Shown: positions 35,723-48,627, numbered from the stretch's first letter. The stretch: DNA of 64,000 nucleotides from Heterodera schachtii (GCA_023374025.1 SIJG01000054.1:541949-605948), one strand, 5' to 3'. Made by a program: numbers and translations. Notes: a model not told the origin generated them from the letters alone.

Positions 35723-36951
35723 GGTAATAGTACCGATGGTAGAGCCCTTTTTCGAAAAACAAAATTTTGAAATTTTTTTCGAGTGAAGATTTATTAAGGG
35801 TTTTAAGGGTCGGAGAATCCGAATCTGACAGTAATTTTGACCTATGTCGAACCCCGAACCCAGATTCGAGCAAAAAGTCGAAAGATTCGGATTCTCCGAC
35901 CCTCAAAACCCCTAATATAATCCTTCCCGAAAAAAAATCAAAAATTTTGTTTTTCGAAAATGGGGGGCTACCATCGATACCAGGGCTTGGCGAAACTTCG
36001 AGCTTCGTGCTTCGAGCTTCGAAAACTTCGCGGTTTTTGGGCTTCGAACTTCCAGCTTCGAACTTCGTGAAAATGCTCGAAACTTCGAGAAAAATACACC
36101 CCTAAAGATCGAGTTTTCCAAGTGAAAAATACACTCCTAATGATTGGTAAATTTAAATTTCATTATCTTTTTTGCTTTGAAATTGTAATTATGGGTGGTC
36201 CAGTGGGTTATGCTTTTTGATCCGTTCTTGATTTTGCGTTAGATCAGTTCCCCTCCAAGTATTTCTTTTTCTTTTAATTTTTCAAAAATTAACATTTACA
36301 ATTTTTTTTTTAAATATGCTCAAAATCGTAAAATTTTACATTTTTTGCTTAAATTTGTTAACAAGATACGTTCAAATTTCAAAATTTTTCCCGACGGCGC
36401 CTACCGGCGCCGTCGGCGCACCTTTCCCAAAAATCTTTTTGGAAAAAGCGCGCCGCAAAAAACGTTTTATTAGGTTTTTAAACTTGGAATAGAATTTACC
36501 AAAGTGCTGGTTTTAAAAATTTTAAGTTGGTAGCCCTAATCAAAATCAAAAAATGAAAAATTTATTAGGAAAAGCATAAATTATTATTATTTTTTAATTA
36601 TAGTTTAATTAATAGGTTTAAGGTTACTTTTAATGTAAATTTTCATAAATAAAAAAAACAAGAAAAAATAAACATTTAATTTTAGAATTTTTTTTTAAAT
36701 TTTTTGATTGTTTTTTTAAATCTAAAAAATAAAAATAAAAAAATTTTAGTGAATACGAAAATTTTTTGAAAAAAAAAGTTGTTAGGGTAAAATTATTTTT
36801 TAAAAAACTTCGAGCTTCGTGCTTCGAAAACTTCGCGTTTTTTGGGCTTCGAACTTCGAGCTTCGTGCTTCGAAAAAAATTGGGCTTCGATTCGAGCTTC
36901 GGCTTCGAGTGCCAAGCCGAGCTTCGCCCAGCCCTGATCGATACTATTACC
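35723..36951. mobile_element. foldback element (TSD TTTGATTT) split by an hAT-like insertion
   Basis: Starts GGTAATAGTACCGATGGTAG and ends CTACCATCGATAC...TATTACC, bounded by perfect TTTGATTT (35715-35722 and 36952-36959). The arms (35723-35815 against 35890-35980) mirror each other, including CGGAGAATCCGAATCT. Removing the nested element at 35981-36936 and its duplicated 8 bp leaves about 265 bp. GG..CC ends and the 8-bp TSD match the cassette-bearing foldback elements, but this one has no cassette. Confidence 0.9.
35981..36936. mobile_element. hAT-like non-autonomous element (TSD ATCGATAC)
   Basis: Starts CAGGGCTTGGCGAA and ends TTCGCCCAGCCCTG, with perfect 8-bp duplications ATCGATAC at 35973-35980 and 36937-36944. 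CAGGG termini and an 8-bp TSD are the hAT signature. Subterminal regions at both ends are full of CTTCGAGCTTCG-type repeats, plausible transposase-binding sites. The middle holds one copy of CGGCGCCTACCGGCGCCGTC at 36393. No transposase. Confidence 0.92.
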
Positions 36952-36959
36952 TTTGATTT

Positions 36960-37248
36960 TACTAATTGATTTATTTTCATAATCACATCACAAATGTGAT
37001 AATTTAAAAAGGGAATGAAATTTCGATTATTATGGACAGATTTTTACCAATGCCGTCGCCTTCCAAAAGATGTTTTCACAAATGAACACAACGGTTGCTG
37101 CTGCTGCTGATTTTCACTAATGGCAGAAGAAATGACGGCGGTGGATAATTCTTGTCCCATTTAAAATTAATTAATTTTCGCCTGCAAATATTTAAGAAAC
37201 ATTTTAATTTTAAAGGGCTTTTTAAATGAAATTAGGTAAGCACAAACT
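36960..37248. other. AT-rich spacer with a CTG run
   Basis: No gene. A short gctgctgctgctg run at 37095-37108 lies in a slightly GC-richer patch. Confidence 0.4.
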
Positions 37249-37256
37249 TTGAATAG

Positions 37257-38326
37257 GGTTCTTTTCGGTTTTGTGACCCCCCCCCCCCTGAAATTTTCAA
37301 ATAGTCATTTCTAGGGTAATTTGGGGCGCTGATCACGAATATGACATTTATTTTTCAAAATTCCGAATCCCGAACCCGAATTCGAACAAAAATTCGAAAT
37401 TCATAAATTACAAGGAAAACATATTTCTGGGGCTTTTCGAGGTCGCTGAAAACGGTTATGACATCCATTTTGGCCAAATCCAAAACCCGAACCCGGGTTT
37501 GAACAAAATCCGAGATTTAATTCGACAAAATTTAAAATTAAGCGGCTGTAGTATGGATTGAGCCCGTTAAAAAACAACCCGAAACTTAATCTCTAATGAC
37601 TTTAATCATCATAAAAAATAGTCCCTAGGTGCGGAAAAATCAAAAACCGGTTTTTGAGCCGGTTTAAATCACGAAAAATTGCACCAAAAATCAGTCAGAA
37701 AACCCAGTTAAAATTAAAATTTTCAAACAAATTTAAATAATTTGACAAGCTAACTTTCGCAAAAGGGAGCATGCGAAGACGGAGCAAGTAGTGGGGCGAG
37801 ACGGAGGGCGGAGGAAAAAGTCTGACGAGCGCCACAGGCGGTTGACTGCGGGGGCCCGAAGGGCCCCCGCCAATCAGTTAACCGCCTGCGGATCACGCGC
37901 GGACTTCTTCCGTAGCCCGTAGTCTCGCCCCACCTACTGGCCGCCGTAGTCGAGTGTGCGGCGGCTTTTTAGCGCAATAAGCAAAAAACAAAAAATTTAT
38001 AAATTTGTAGTTTACGTGCATTGGATCGTTTTTGTTACATATTTTGAATTTTGTGGAGAATTAAATTTCCTATTTTTGTTCGAATCCGGGTTCGGGTTCT
38101 GGAATTTAGCCAAAATGGATGTCATAACCGTTTTCAGCGACCTCGAAAACCCCTAGAAATATGTTTTCCTTGTAATTTACGAATTTCAAATTTTGTTCGA
38201 ATTCGGGTTCGGGATTCGGAATTTTGAAAAGTAAATGTCATATTCGTGATCAGCGCCCCAAATTACCCTAGAAATGACTTTTTATTTGAAAATTTCAGGG
38301 GGGGGGTCACAAAACCGAAAAGTACC
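37257..38326. mobile_element. foldback DNA transposon 4 with GC-rich core (TSD TTGAATAG)
   Basis: Starts GGTTCTTTTCGGTTTTGTGA and ends with the inverse (ccgaaaagtacc), bounded by perfect TTGAATAG (37249-37256, 38327-38334). Arms of about 230 bp are close copies of those of element 2. The cassette is central but in the opposite orientation relative to the window. It is non-autonomous. Confidence 0.92.
37761..37964 (-). repeat. GC-rich rod-folding cassette, copy 4
   Basis: Differs from copy 3 at very few positions (CAATCAGTTAACCGCC for CAATCAGTCAACCGCC). Copies 3 and 4 share the GACTTTTTCC variant, so they form a subgroup against copies 1 and 2, although copy 4 sits in arms like those of copy 2. 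Confidence 0.9.
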
Positions 38327-38334
38327 TTGAATAG

Positions 38335-40548
38335 AACCAGAGACAAAAGTGTCAAATAATTAGGTAACTGAATATTGAATAATTCTATAGGTTCGAATGT
38401 ATTTTATAATCCAATCGAGATTTATGAAACAAACAAATTTTCGGATTTTAGACGATTGTCAAAAAAGTGATCCTGATTATGATTAATTATGCAACTGTTG
38501 CTTATTTTGTTTTCAACTTTGTTTAAACGCTAGCATTTTCCTAGGCTTAAGCCTAATCCGAGCCTAAGCAAGCTAACGCAATTTTTCCAAGAAAATATCC
38601 TATAATTCTTTAAGCAAAACTCAATAAAAAAGCTATGAATTTCTGCCTAATTTAATTTCTTTTTGAAAATGATTTGAATTTTGTTGACGCAAACAATAAA
38701 AATTCAATAATATAGAAGGCAAAAGAAGTAGTGGTGGCACGGAGAAATGCCTAATGAAAATATTATAAAAATTGCGAAAAGGGAGGACCATGAGAAAAGG
38801 GTATGAATTAAGAAGGGCGAAATGGTGACCTCCGAAAGTTATTTATTTATGCAAAAAAGAAAAAGTCCACAAAAGGGAGTGAGTGATCCACTTACTCTTT
38901 CTGTGGACATGTCTTAGATTAAATCGGGATTAAATAAATAAAATAAGGAATCACAACCAAATTAAAAGTTATTTTTTATAATAATTTATAAAGGTCGTTT
39001 TTCTAATTTATAATTTAATAAAATTTCAAAATTCATTGCTTTTGAAGAATTTGCCCGCCCCTCTCCCAAACCCAACCACAATTATCAGGGCTTCACTTTT
39101 TTATGTTTAGGAGATTTTGGGGATTTGTCGGAATAACAAGTATGGGAAATATCGGGAATGCAAAAGTAGGGAATCAACAGAGGGAGAAATCGAAGAAATG
39201 GCGAGGAGAATTCGTAGTCCATATGTTGTGTCGAATTCTGCCAAAGTCAAAGGAATACTTTATTGGTCGAAGCAAAATTTAACGCGAAAAGTAATCGTTT
39301 CGATATTCTTCAAGTCCATACGAAAACACTTTCTTTTTTATGTTTTCGAACAATGTAGGGACTTTTATTTACATATTTTTACATATTTCGGGGTTTTTCT
39401 ACATATTATTATGTACATATTTTTGTAAATATTTTGGCATTTTTCGTACATATTTCTCTATTTTTTGGAAAATATTTTTTTTCATATTTAAAGGATTTTT
39501 GAGAATTTAAAAATTTTTGTGAAAAAATAAATAAATTTTTTTTGAAAATGTAGCTCAAAAAATCGGTTTTTTTCCCAAAAATGAAAAACCAACAAATAAT
39601 TTTTAAATACCAAAAGGTGGTTTCTAAGCCTATTTAGTTCATTTTTGGCATTTTTGCCTATTTCACCCTTTAAGAGGAATTTTTTTTCAAAAATAACCAT
39701 TTAAAAAAATTTTCCGATTTGGCCCATCCCTGTTACGTCTTTTTTCTAAATGTTCCTCCTCCCACGTCGCTAAAAAATTTACTGCATTTTGTTCTGGGAA
39801 AAACCTAAGCTTTTTTTAATTTAAATTTGTTATTTTCATATTTCACATTTTATTTTTCGATTCGAAACAGCCCTGGAATTTATTACCACGTAGCAGCAAT
39901 TGACTTTTTGATCAGCATTTAAACTATATTTGCATGAATTTTTTCTTTTGAATCAAATCACAAAAAAATTTTTAAAAAGTTTTAAAGATTGAATTAAAAA
40001 TTTTGATTTTTGAAAACCTTTAAAGAAGGGTTGCCAGGTGTGATGATTTTTCAGGTTTAAATGTGAAAATACTTTTTTTTTTTAAATTTGTGTTCTCCAA
40101 CACATTAAGAATACCAAATGAATTGAACAGAGATATTTTTTTTCTAAAAAAACAAAAATAAATTCAAAAATTGATCATTTTATGGAAAAAAATTTTTAAA
40201 AAGCTTTTTTAAAATTTTTTTTTTACTTGAAAAATCATTCAAAATTTTTTCTTTTTAAAAAGTCTCCGTTGATGCCTGGCCCATTTGAAAATTTGACGCG
40301 ACTATTATCCGTAAAAATAACAATCAAATTTTATTTGAAAATATCAAAATAAATTTTTGAATTTAAAATTCAAAAAGAGAGGAAAAGATGAAAAAAATAA
40401 AATTTAATAAATACATATTTTTTTATAATGGAAAACATAAATTTTTAAATATTGGAACAGCTAATTTTGAAAAAATTTATCACTTTTTTTAATCAGTTGA
40501 ATCAGGAATATTGTCCAAAAATTCTTTCCTTAAATCTCGCAGTTTTCT
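38335..40548. other. spacer with degenerate transposon
   Basis: No gene supported. 39340-39735 is a diverged relative of the hAT-like element at 62518-63013: shared tracts include acatatttttacatattt, aaaaataaccattt and ttctaagcctatttt. A GC-richer frame at 39117-39330 (GEIEEMARRIRSPYVV) is weakly coding-like but has no splice context. Confidence 0.4.
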
Positions 40549-41821
40549 TTATTGCCGTTCACTCCCAAACTTCTTCCTCCATCGCCTTAAACTGTTTCTG
40601 TCCACTCCCAATTTGTCTGCAATTTTGATGTCGCTCATCATTACCTTTCTGCTTTTTAATTTGTAAAATTTTTTTACAACTTCCATTTTCTCCGCTTTGG
40701 TGTAATGTTTAAATTTCGCTAAAAATATATTAAGAATAATATTAAAATTTTTAAATAAAAATGATATGATACGAGTGGATATGCCAAATTGTCTCTTCCA
40801 CAGATAAATTGTGGACAATCCAACGTCAATTTTTTGTGCAATTTTTGCTTCAATTTTCTCAGTTGTTCTTATTTTAAATTTTTTTAAAATTTCTTCCTTT
40901 ATTTTTTCAAATTGTTTTATTTTCTCAAGCCTTTGATCTTTAGAAAATTTCTTTGTTCCTGCTTAAAAGGAGTGACAATTAATAATTAACAAAAAAGCTT
41001 TTAGTAACAATTTTATAATAATATATATATCCTATATCTTTTCAAAAATTTAAACTACATTTCAAAAAATTTACATAATTTTAATGAAAATATTAGTTAA
41101 AGCACTTTTAAAAATAAGTAAAAGCCTAACCCATAAAATTTTGAATTTTAATTACTTAGTTCGGTCTTCCATTTATAAATTTGATGCCGATTAATGCCCA
41201 AATCCTTCGTAATTTCCCGTTCAATCTTTGCTCTTTCACTCTTTTCAATTTTGTTGCCGTAAATTTTTTCCTTTTTCATTTGTTCAAATTTTTTAATCAG
41301 TTCCAATTTTGTTGGCTCATCTTCCATTCTTGGTTTCCTTATTTGTTGAAATTTTCTCTTTATTTTAAAAATATTGCTCCGATTTGTACCCAATTTTTTG
41401 GCAATTTCACATTCAAATTTAATGTTTGTCATTTCTTTATAAATTCCTTTTCTTCGTAAGGTATTTTTCATCAAATTAAATTTATTTAATATTTCCAATT
41501 CATCATCACTTTCCTCACTGCTTTTTACATTCTGTAAATTTCCACCATTTAAATTTGTGTGGACTATTTCTTTAATAATAAATCAATTTTTACCGTATCA
41601 TTTGTTTCGGAACTCGAATAATTTCCCTGTTTAATTGCTTCATCATTTAGTTGTGGTATCGTTATTTTTTGCTCATTTTTTTCGACAAATGATTCTGATT
41701 TGATTTTTTGCAATATTTCAGGTTTTATGTCTTCTGCTGCCTGATAATTGTCATATTCTGTCTTAATGAAAAATAAGGATATAATGAAAATGAAAAACAC
41801 TTTTAAATAAATGTTTATCAT
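40549..41821 (-). CDS. predicted secreted protein with four HTH-like repeats
   Basis: Exons 41614-41821, 41156-41563, 40773-40958 and 40549-40718 join in frame to 323 aa. The first 20-25 residues are a strong signal peptide (MINIYLKVFFIFIISLFF). An acidic linker follows, then four units of about 50 residues ending in a helix-turn-helix-like signature: EIAKKLGTNRSNIFKIKRKF, EITKDLGINRHQIYKWKTEL, KIAQKIDVGLSTIYLWKRQF, KIADKLGVDRNSLRRWRKKF. This resembles homeodomain-like/transposase HTHs. TTTTAG lies 8 nt before the ATG, fitting trans-splicing. Intron 1 uses a weak GTTCCG donor; introns are 50, 197 and 54 nt. Family not known to me. A secreted protein with DNA-binding-like repeats could be a host-directed effector, but that is inference. 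Confidence 0.65.
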
Positions 41822-44040
41822 TGGAAAGCCTAAAATTCAACTGATATTATAATTTTAATACAAAAAATAATAATATTGAAATATTTTGAAAGATTTTTAA
41901 ATAAGAAAAATGCATGCAATGAATCAATAATTGATTCAAAGAAATACTGACTATAATATATGATAATATACGTTATGGGAATTATATGTTGTGTATTAAT
42001 ATAAAATACGATGTTAAATTATATTATGCCCATGAAAATGGAAATATTTTTAAATAAATGTTTCATTGAAAGAAAATTTGTTTATCTGTGCTCAATAAAA
42101 AGTCTTTGACAAAACAGTAAAGAATTAAATAATAATAATATATTTAAAGAAATACTTGATATAAAAATCATAACACAGCATTAATCCCGAAATAAGAAAT
42201 TTAAAAAAACAACAACAACATCAAACCCGCAAGTGACGAATAATGACAATATTATCATTTAACGGTTTAAAATTAAAAATTTGTTGTAAAAAGTAACACA
42301 AATTAAGCAAAATCAGTATTGAAATAGATAATTTTAAAAATCTAAAATTTTGTGCAATAACTTTTGTGTATGTTTTTGAAAATTTTTTTTATTTCTTAGG
42401 GTATATTTTTTAAATTTAGGGTCCACTATTCGGGGTTTAATTTTCGTTTTTATTGCATTTTTGTCAATAAATATTGGGCAAAAATCCAAAATAGTGATCT
42501 AGTGACTGACGTTTAAAGAAAACGTTTCAACGCAGAAATGAGTTTTTTACTTATTTTTCGACTTTAGTGATGCGTTGAGCGCGGCACAATGCTAATGCCA
42601 ATGTTCCAAAAGTGAAAGCTGTAATTTTTAACAGAAGACCTTAGACTGACAACAAAACAGAGATTTTTTCGAGTTGAAACCGAGAATCGTGAGCATCACT
42701 TTTCAATAGTAATTTTAATAAATAATGTTTTATATTAATTCTTATAAAAATTTTTGTATTTGCTAAATTCATTACAAATTAACGGGTTTTTAATAATATT
42801 GTAGAATATATAAGAAAAGAATAGAACAAATTCTTACATTATTCAATAACAATTATTATGATAAATACTGTTAACAAGGTTTTAAATCTGCAAAAATGAT
42901 AAGATTTATTGAATTTTGCTTCCTTCAGAAAGTGGCCAAACCGAATTTGAAATTGAGCCCAAACCAATTTTAATTATATATGAAAACCAATCTTTTCAAG
43001 TTCCAATTTGATAATTTGGAAGTCCATTTCCCTTTTCACGAATTTCTTTAAAAATATTATTTCAAAATATTCAAATCTTTCTCGTACAAATGTTGTATTT
43101 ATAAATTTAATTGTTCACTTTCTGCTGCTGCTGATCAGTGACTTTTCCATCAGATTGTCCATCGTTGTCCAAACAAATTAATCCACAATTAACTTCTGAA
43201 AATCTTAGAAAATTTAATTCGTAAACATAAATTAAAATTTATTTTCACACCTCCAAAACCAATTCAAATTCCTTAAATGATTTTCAGATTTTAATTTTTT
43301 TTAAATTAATAATTATTATTTCTTTAAAATGGCATCGAATAAAAAGATTCATATTTGAATTTTCCAATTTATTTCAGCAAAATTGCGACCTAATTATCGA
43401 AATGAAGAATTAACAAAAGAAATAAAATAAAAAAAATAATAATCGCCTATGATTGTTTTTGATTTGGTTCATTTTTTGACTTCGACTCGTTTTTCTTTGC
43501 AATAAAAATGATTAATTTTACGAAAATTTGTTTATAAATTACTAAACGTCATCCATTGAGTCGAGCTCGTGGGTAGATCATAAATCCCGAAGAATTGCAT
43601 TTTTAAAAAAGGAAAAATTTTTTTTTTGAATTTGGATTTTTTTTTAAAATTAAATTTGGTTATATTCCCGAGTCGTGAAATTTAAAGTTTTTTGGGTCTC
43701 GGTCCTCGATCGTTTTCTCGGGGTCATTTCTTGGTCTCGTCTTAGGTAAAATTCATTTCTCGGAAATCCCTAAAAACTAAAAAAACAAGGTATGAAATAG
43801 GACGAAATTACAAAGGAATTAAACAGCAGCAAATCGAATTTGGCACGGTGGAAAAGGGAAGTAAATTTTGAAACTAGAAGTAATTAAAAATTAAAAAAAC
43901 ATAAATAAAATAAAATTTTAATAATGAATCTTTTTAAGAGAAAAAATTAATTTTTGGTATAGAAAGGTTAAATTAAATAAATAAAAATTATATTAAGAAA
44001 AAAAAAGAGAAACTCACAATTTTGGGACCTTTTTGTATGT
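41822..44040. other. AT-rich spacer
   Basis: No gene supported. On the minus strand at 43110-43210 a TTTTCAG acceptor precedes an open frame ending GQSDGKVTDQQQQKVNN, a possible last exon of an unseen gene, but the upstream join fails in phase. Confidence 0.4.
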
Positions 44041-44268
44041 TAAAAATGATTAACTGTTTATTAAATTGCATTTTTAAATTTTTAAAATATCAAATAGCCG
44101 AACTGGATGCGAAATAATAAAGAAATGCAAAAATAGGAACCCTTTATTTTTGGCAAAAAGTCTATGGCGAAAGAACTTTGAGATTGCACCCGAAAAAATG
44201 GGAACGGAGGGACGAAAATATTTTGTGGCATTAATTCGACTTAAATTCCTTTTTGGGCTTTTCCCTAG

Positions 44269-46395
44269 TGCAACATTTAGCCAATGCTCATCGGCTAGAT
44301 TTGCTTCAATCGAATTTTGATCCAACGAATATTTCCGCCGTTTTTCGTCGTTTTGTCCCCTCTTTTACCTTCGATTATCCCTCACTCCGTTATTTCTCTA
44401 TCCCTTTGTCATTATTTGCCCGTCTTTCCTGCCTATCGTAGTGCCAATGCGTCATCGAATTGCATTACGGCATTACGAAAATGCTCCTATTTGACACCAA
44501 AGTTTGCTCCTGTTGAAGATTTTATGCCAAAATTTTTTATTGTATTTTATTTTATTTGTAACAGGTTTTTATTATAAAAAGAAACTTTTTACCACCATAA
44601 AAGTATGAAATATGGAAGATTAATTAGCAGGGCTGCAAAAAATATGCACAAAATGCCAAAATATTCACAAAAAGACGGCATGAAATTGGCAGATTGGTGA
44701 ATATTATTGGTATGGAATTAAGGCGGAATAAGAAAATATGTTTCGGGAAAATGGCACTAAAATGTACTGATTGGGGAAATGGATGTCATTTTTAATAGTG
44801 CGACAAACAAATTTTTCACAAATTTAAGGTCAATTATGGCCTCAAATATTCTTAAAAAGTGTTCTAAACTTTGTTTGAAGCTTGAAACAGGCATTTTTGA
44901 TGACTTTTTTTTTTGACTTTTTTACATTTTTTGGGATTTTTATAACTTTTTTGCGTTTTTGTGAGTTTTTTCTTGACTTTTACACTTTTTAAGGTAAAAT
45001 TCGACTTTTAGTGAAGAAAATTCCAAAAAATATAAAGAAAATTAAGAAAAATAAAATTTCGGTCGGTGACAAGGCATTGAAACCTGTATGAATTTTTTCC
45101 GTAATTGTTAGAAGAATCACTTTATTGACTCAAAACTCACCAAAATTTATAATTTTTGCCAAAATCTAATAAAAAATGCACTCAGATTTAATGGTTTTCC
45201 AGGCCGAAACCTTATTACAGTATTATTTAATTATTATATCATCATTTTTTATTATCTTAAATAAATATATTTATTTATACAAATTAGTTTTGTGACGGTG
45301 CCGCCCCCAAGTTTTGGAATTATAAGCATATTCAAAATAATCCTTATAAATCTGTGCTAATTCTGTAGTCTTTAAAATAAAAAAAGTATTCTAAGTTCTT
45401 TTTATTTTAGTTAAATTGATTTTATAAAGTTCTTTAATTGAAGGTTCGCATTGGCATTTTGCTGTCCGTCGTGCCTATGCTCAATTCACCGCCCTCAAAC
45501 TGTTCAGATGTTCTTCGGTTTTCGTCCAGCCGCCAATTTGTCCAAACCGTATTGTCCATGTGCGTACCGTATTCGTCAACAATGACCAGGTACAGTAATT
45601 ATTCTCTATATCATTATTTTGAAATTCCAACAAAATTGGGTTTTTTTATTGGAAAAAATTTCATTTTAATTAAAACAAAATTTTAAGTTTTGTCCAAAAA
45701 ATGACAAAATTTGAGAAGAAAAAAACATATTTAGCATATTAATTTTATACATATAAATCTTTATGTAATTATTGTTTGATCCCTGATTCAAAAACGCCCA
45801 AAATAGGTGCTAAAAATGTGAAACAGATTCATAATTTAAAATTCAAAAATTCTTATCAAGAAAATAAATTTCGGAGACGAATTTTTGATAAAATTTTTCT
45901 ATTTCTTAGGGCTGTATTTTTCTCTTAAATATTTTGAGTCGATTCTCAGGAATGTTTTTTGTTTTTTTTCATTTTTATTGCATTTTTGTTAATAATTTTT
46001 TTGAAAATCGCTGAAAAATTTTTATTGGCAAAATAAAGGATGAGAAAATTTCTCATAATTACACTACAGCACAAAAAAGCACCAAAATGCTATATCAGCA
46101 CAAAACTAAACGAGAAATCAGCATGAAAAAATTGGACTTAGAAGCCTCAAAACCAAGTTAGAAATGCGTTTTTCATGCTTTTATCACGCTCCAAGTTAGC
46201 AAAAAATTTCAATGCTCTAAAATGAGCACTCTAGTCATGAGTCTCGGTTTCGCTCAATTCTCGGGTTCAATTTCGGTCTTAATCCCGGGTTAAATCTAAG
46301 TCTCACTCTCTGGGTCAATTTTAAATTCTTAACTTTACATTGTTCAGACTGTACAAAAAGATGGCGTCCACTGGCCCTTCAATTGCATTCTTTGA
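44269..46395 (+). pseudogene. damaged multi-exon gene, copy A, unrecognised
   Basis: Exon-like islands on the plus strand: from 44269 (acceptor TTTCCCTAG; reads QHLANAHRLDLLQSNFDPTN) with a one-base frame break near 44415 before YRSANASSNCITALRKCSYL; 45444-45589 (acceptor TTGAAG, donor GTACAG; reads HWHFAVRRAYAQFTALKLF); and from 46348 (acceptor TTGTTCAG) to a stop at 46393-46395. The last two join in phase 0. I do not recognise the family. The frame break may be a real mutation or a sequence error. Copy B has different breaks. Confidence 0.4.
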
Positions 46396-47153
46396 ACCTT
46401 CCAACTGCGCGCTTAGCCTCTGTTTGATGTTCAAAAAGTGCCGTAACATGTGATCTTTTAAAATGTTTTGAATTTATATTAATTCTTTGTGTTCTCATTT
46501 TCTCTCTGTAGCAGCTTCTCCACCCCTTCCCCAAAATCAATTTTAAATTATATTTTTTTGAAAATATTATTTTTTAGAATTACTATGAATTTTAAATAGA
46601 ATTTATACATTTTTTGATGATTTTTTAGAATTAAAAATGGGTTCAAAATTAGATGTAATTTATCTACGAATCGGGATACTCGATAAAAGGATGGGTTTGG
46701 TTTACTATTCTTTCTTAATTTTTTAATTTTTTTAGCCGAATAACCCACGATAGAAAAAGTCAGTAGAGGGAGGGTTCCTCTCGGTATCGTTAATAAAATT
46801 CAATTTTTCATTAGTTAATTTAATTCGAAACGCTCATACCAGATACGTACCCAGAAAAAATTTTTAGGTTTTGAAAATTTTTAGGTCAATTCTTAGGGGT
46901 ATATTTTTTGGTTTTATTGCATTTTTGTTAGGGAATTTTCAAAAAATGTCGAAATAATAAAAAAAAATAGTGACAAAACGCAAAATAGTGAATTTTCAAT
47001 GTTTTAATTAAGAAGCGCCAAAATAGTGATTTCTAGTGACCGATAGTGAGATCCGAACCGAAAAATTTCAACGCAGAAATGGTTTTTTGAGCTTCTTTCT
47101 TCAAAACAATTGAGAAAAAAATTAGTTAAATCACTAAAAATCGCAGCCCTAAT

Positions 47154-48627
47154 TACCGTACTTACTGAATTAGTACCCCCCTCTGAATTAGAACCCCCCT
47201 CTGTATTAGAACCCCCCTTTCGGGGGTGGTTGAAAAATAGAACCCCCCTCTGAATTAGAACCCCCCTCTGAATTATAACCCCCCCCCCCCGAAAAAAAAA
47301 AGAATTTTTTTTCAAAAAAAGCAAATTTTTATACGGCCAAGAAATCGTACAAAAAAGAGATTTTTAAATAAAATGTATTAGGCAAGTAATAACAAAAAAT
47401 AGGTATAATTTTTAAAACATCTAAATATCAACCGATGCATCGCTTTCATCCTCCCCCAAATCGATTTCTTCCACACCTTTAATGACCGCGTCTTCTTTGC
47501 GCCTTTGCTTCAGCAGTGCAAGACCATTTGGGATTGCACCTTCCTTCTAAACCGAATAAAAATTTAAAAATTATACTATAAAAATGAAACAACCTTAGAA
47601 ATCTAAGTTTAAAAATCTCAATTTTCAATTTTTTGCCCACTTTCTCCAAATATTCCGTCGTAAGTTCGTTGTCCATCCACACGCGCCCACACCAACACAA
47701 GTGCAGCCGACTTTTGAAGCGGTTGATGATGTTTGGAATTGGCGTTTTTTTGGGGAGAAGCACGAATGGCTGAAGCTTCTTGCCGTCAGAGCGCGCCGTG
47801 AGGATGACAGTGACGCGAGCTTTTTCATGTCCGGTGTTCAGGACCATCACTGTTTTGGCGCCCTTATCGGTGATGCACGTGCCATCCGAAGGGTCCAACC
47901 AAACGGCTTTCATCGCAGGCATAAACAGCAGAGTAACTAGAGCAAAATAACTGGAAATAAATTCAAACTTGTTGTTGTGAATGAGTTGCTGTACATAGAG
48001 GACGAAATTGATGAGAGTTTCCGTGTATGATCAATTCTTGGTCGAATTGTGCGTTTGTCAGCTTTCTTCCTCCGCCAATAAGACGCTTGCGCTTTGCCAA
48101 TTGATGCCTTAATTGGAACAAATTGAAAAACAAAGCAATTAAGTTTACATTTTTCTCAGTGCCGCCTCTTGCTTCTTCCAGCCTCGGATTGTGTTTTTCA
48201 AGCTGAAGCGTCTGCTGGCGGCATGAATCGACGACGTCTTGGCGCAGTCCAAAATGCGGATTTAGCACACCTAAATTGATCAATTTATGAAATCTAATAT
48301 CATTTTGAATACCTTTTTTAACGATGAAGAAAAGTTTCGCTCGTCCATCATTCGTAAAAGATTAAAATAAAGAGAATGAGCTAAACCATATGAAATTACA
48401 GAAAAAGTTCGCTATTATGAGCTAGAAACAAATTAAATTCAAAAAAAAAGTTTGCTATTTTGGCGAAATGTTACAAAAAATCGCCATTTTTTGTTGGATT
48501 TTAAAAAAATGGAGGTTGAAAAATATAACCCCCCTCTGAATTAGAACCCCCCTCTGTATTAGAACCCCCCTTTCGAGGGGGGTTGAAAAATAGAACCCCC
48601 GGGGGTACTAATTCAGTAAGTACGGTA
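47154..48627. mobile_element. pogo/POGK-type DNA transposon, copy A
   Basis: Perfect terminal inverted repeats of about 27 bp beginning TACCGTACTTACTGAATTAG, with the outer TA as likely target. Inside both ends are tandem 19-bp subterminal repeats of the type CTCTGAATTAGAACCCCCC, four to five on the left and three on the right, in the same direction rather than inverted. Transposase remnants lie on the minus strand between them. It is 1,474 bp, shorter than an intact autonomous element. Confidence 0.92.
47479..48283 (-). pseudogene. POGK/pogo-like DDE transposase remnant, copy A
   Basis: The N-terminal part (about 48283-47970) carries the GGGRKLTNAQFDQEL stretch typical of the end of the pogo DNA-binding region. 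The DDE_1 part (47922-47625) carries KGAKTVMVLNTGHEKARVTV, then SDGKKLQPFVLLPKK and WMDNELTTEYLEKVGKK, the characteristic order in POGK and pogo/Tigger transposases. The first catalytic Asp region and the C-terminus are missing or unrecognisable, and there is no continuous frame, so the gene is defective. In this copy the T7 run near 47745 keeps the DDE part in frame. Confidence 0.85.

Noticed and set aside
39086..39733. Further hAT-like element starting CAGGGCTTCAC and ending CCATCCCTG
   Set aside because: The flanking 8-mers do not match and the ends pair over only five or six bases; recorded only as a degenerate relative.
44631..47150. hAT-like element between CAGGGCTGC and GCAGCCCTA
   Set aside because: No matching target duplication, and the right end abuts the pogo-type element; pairing may be coincidental.
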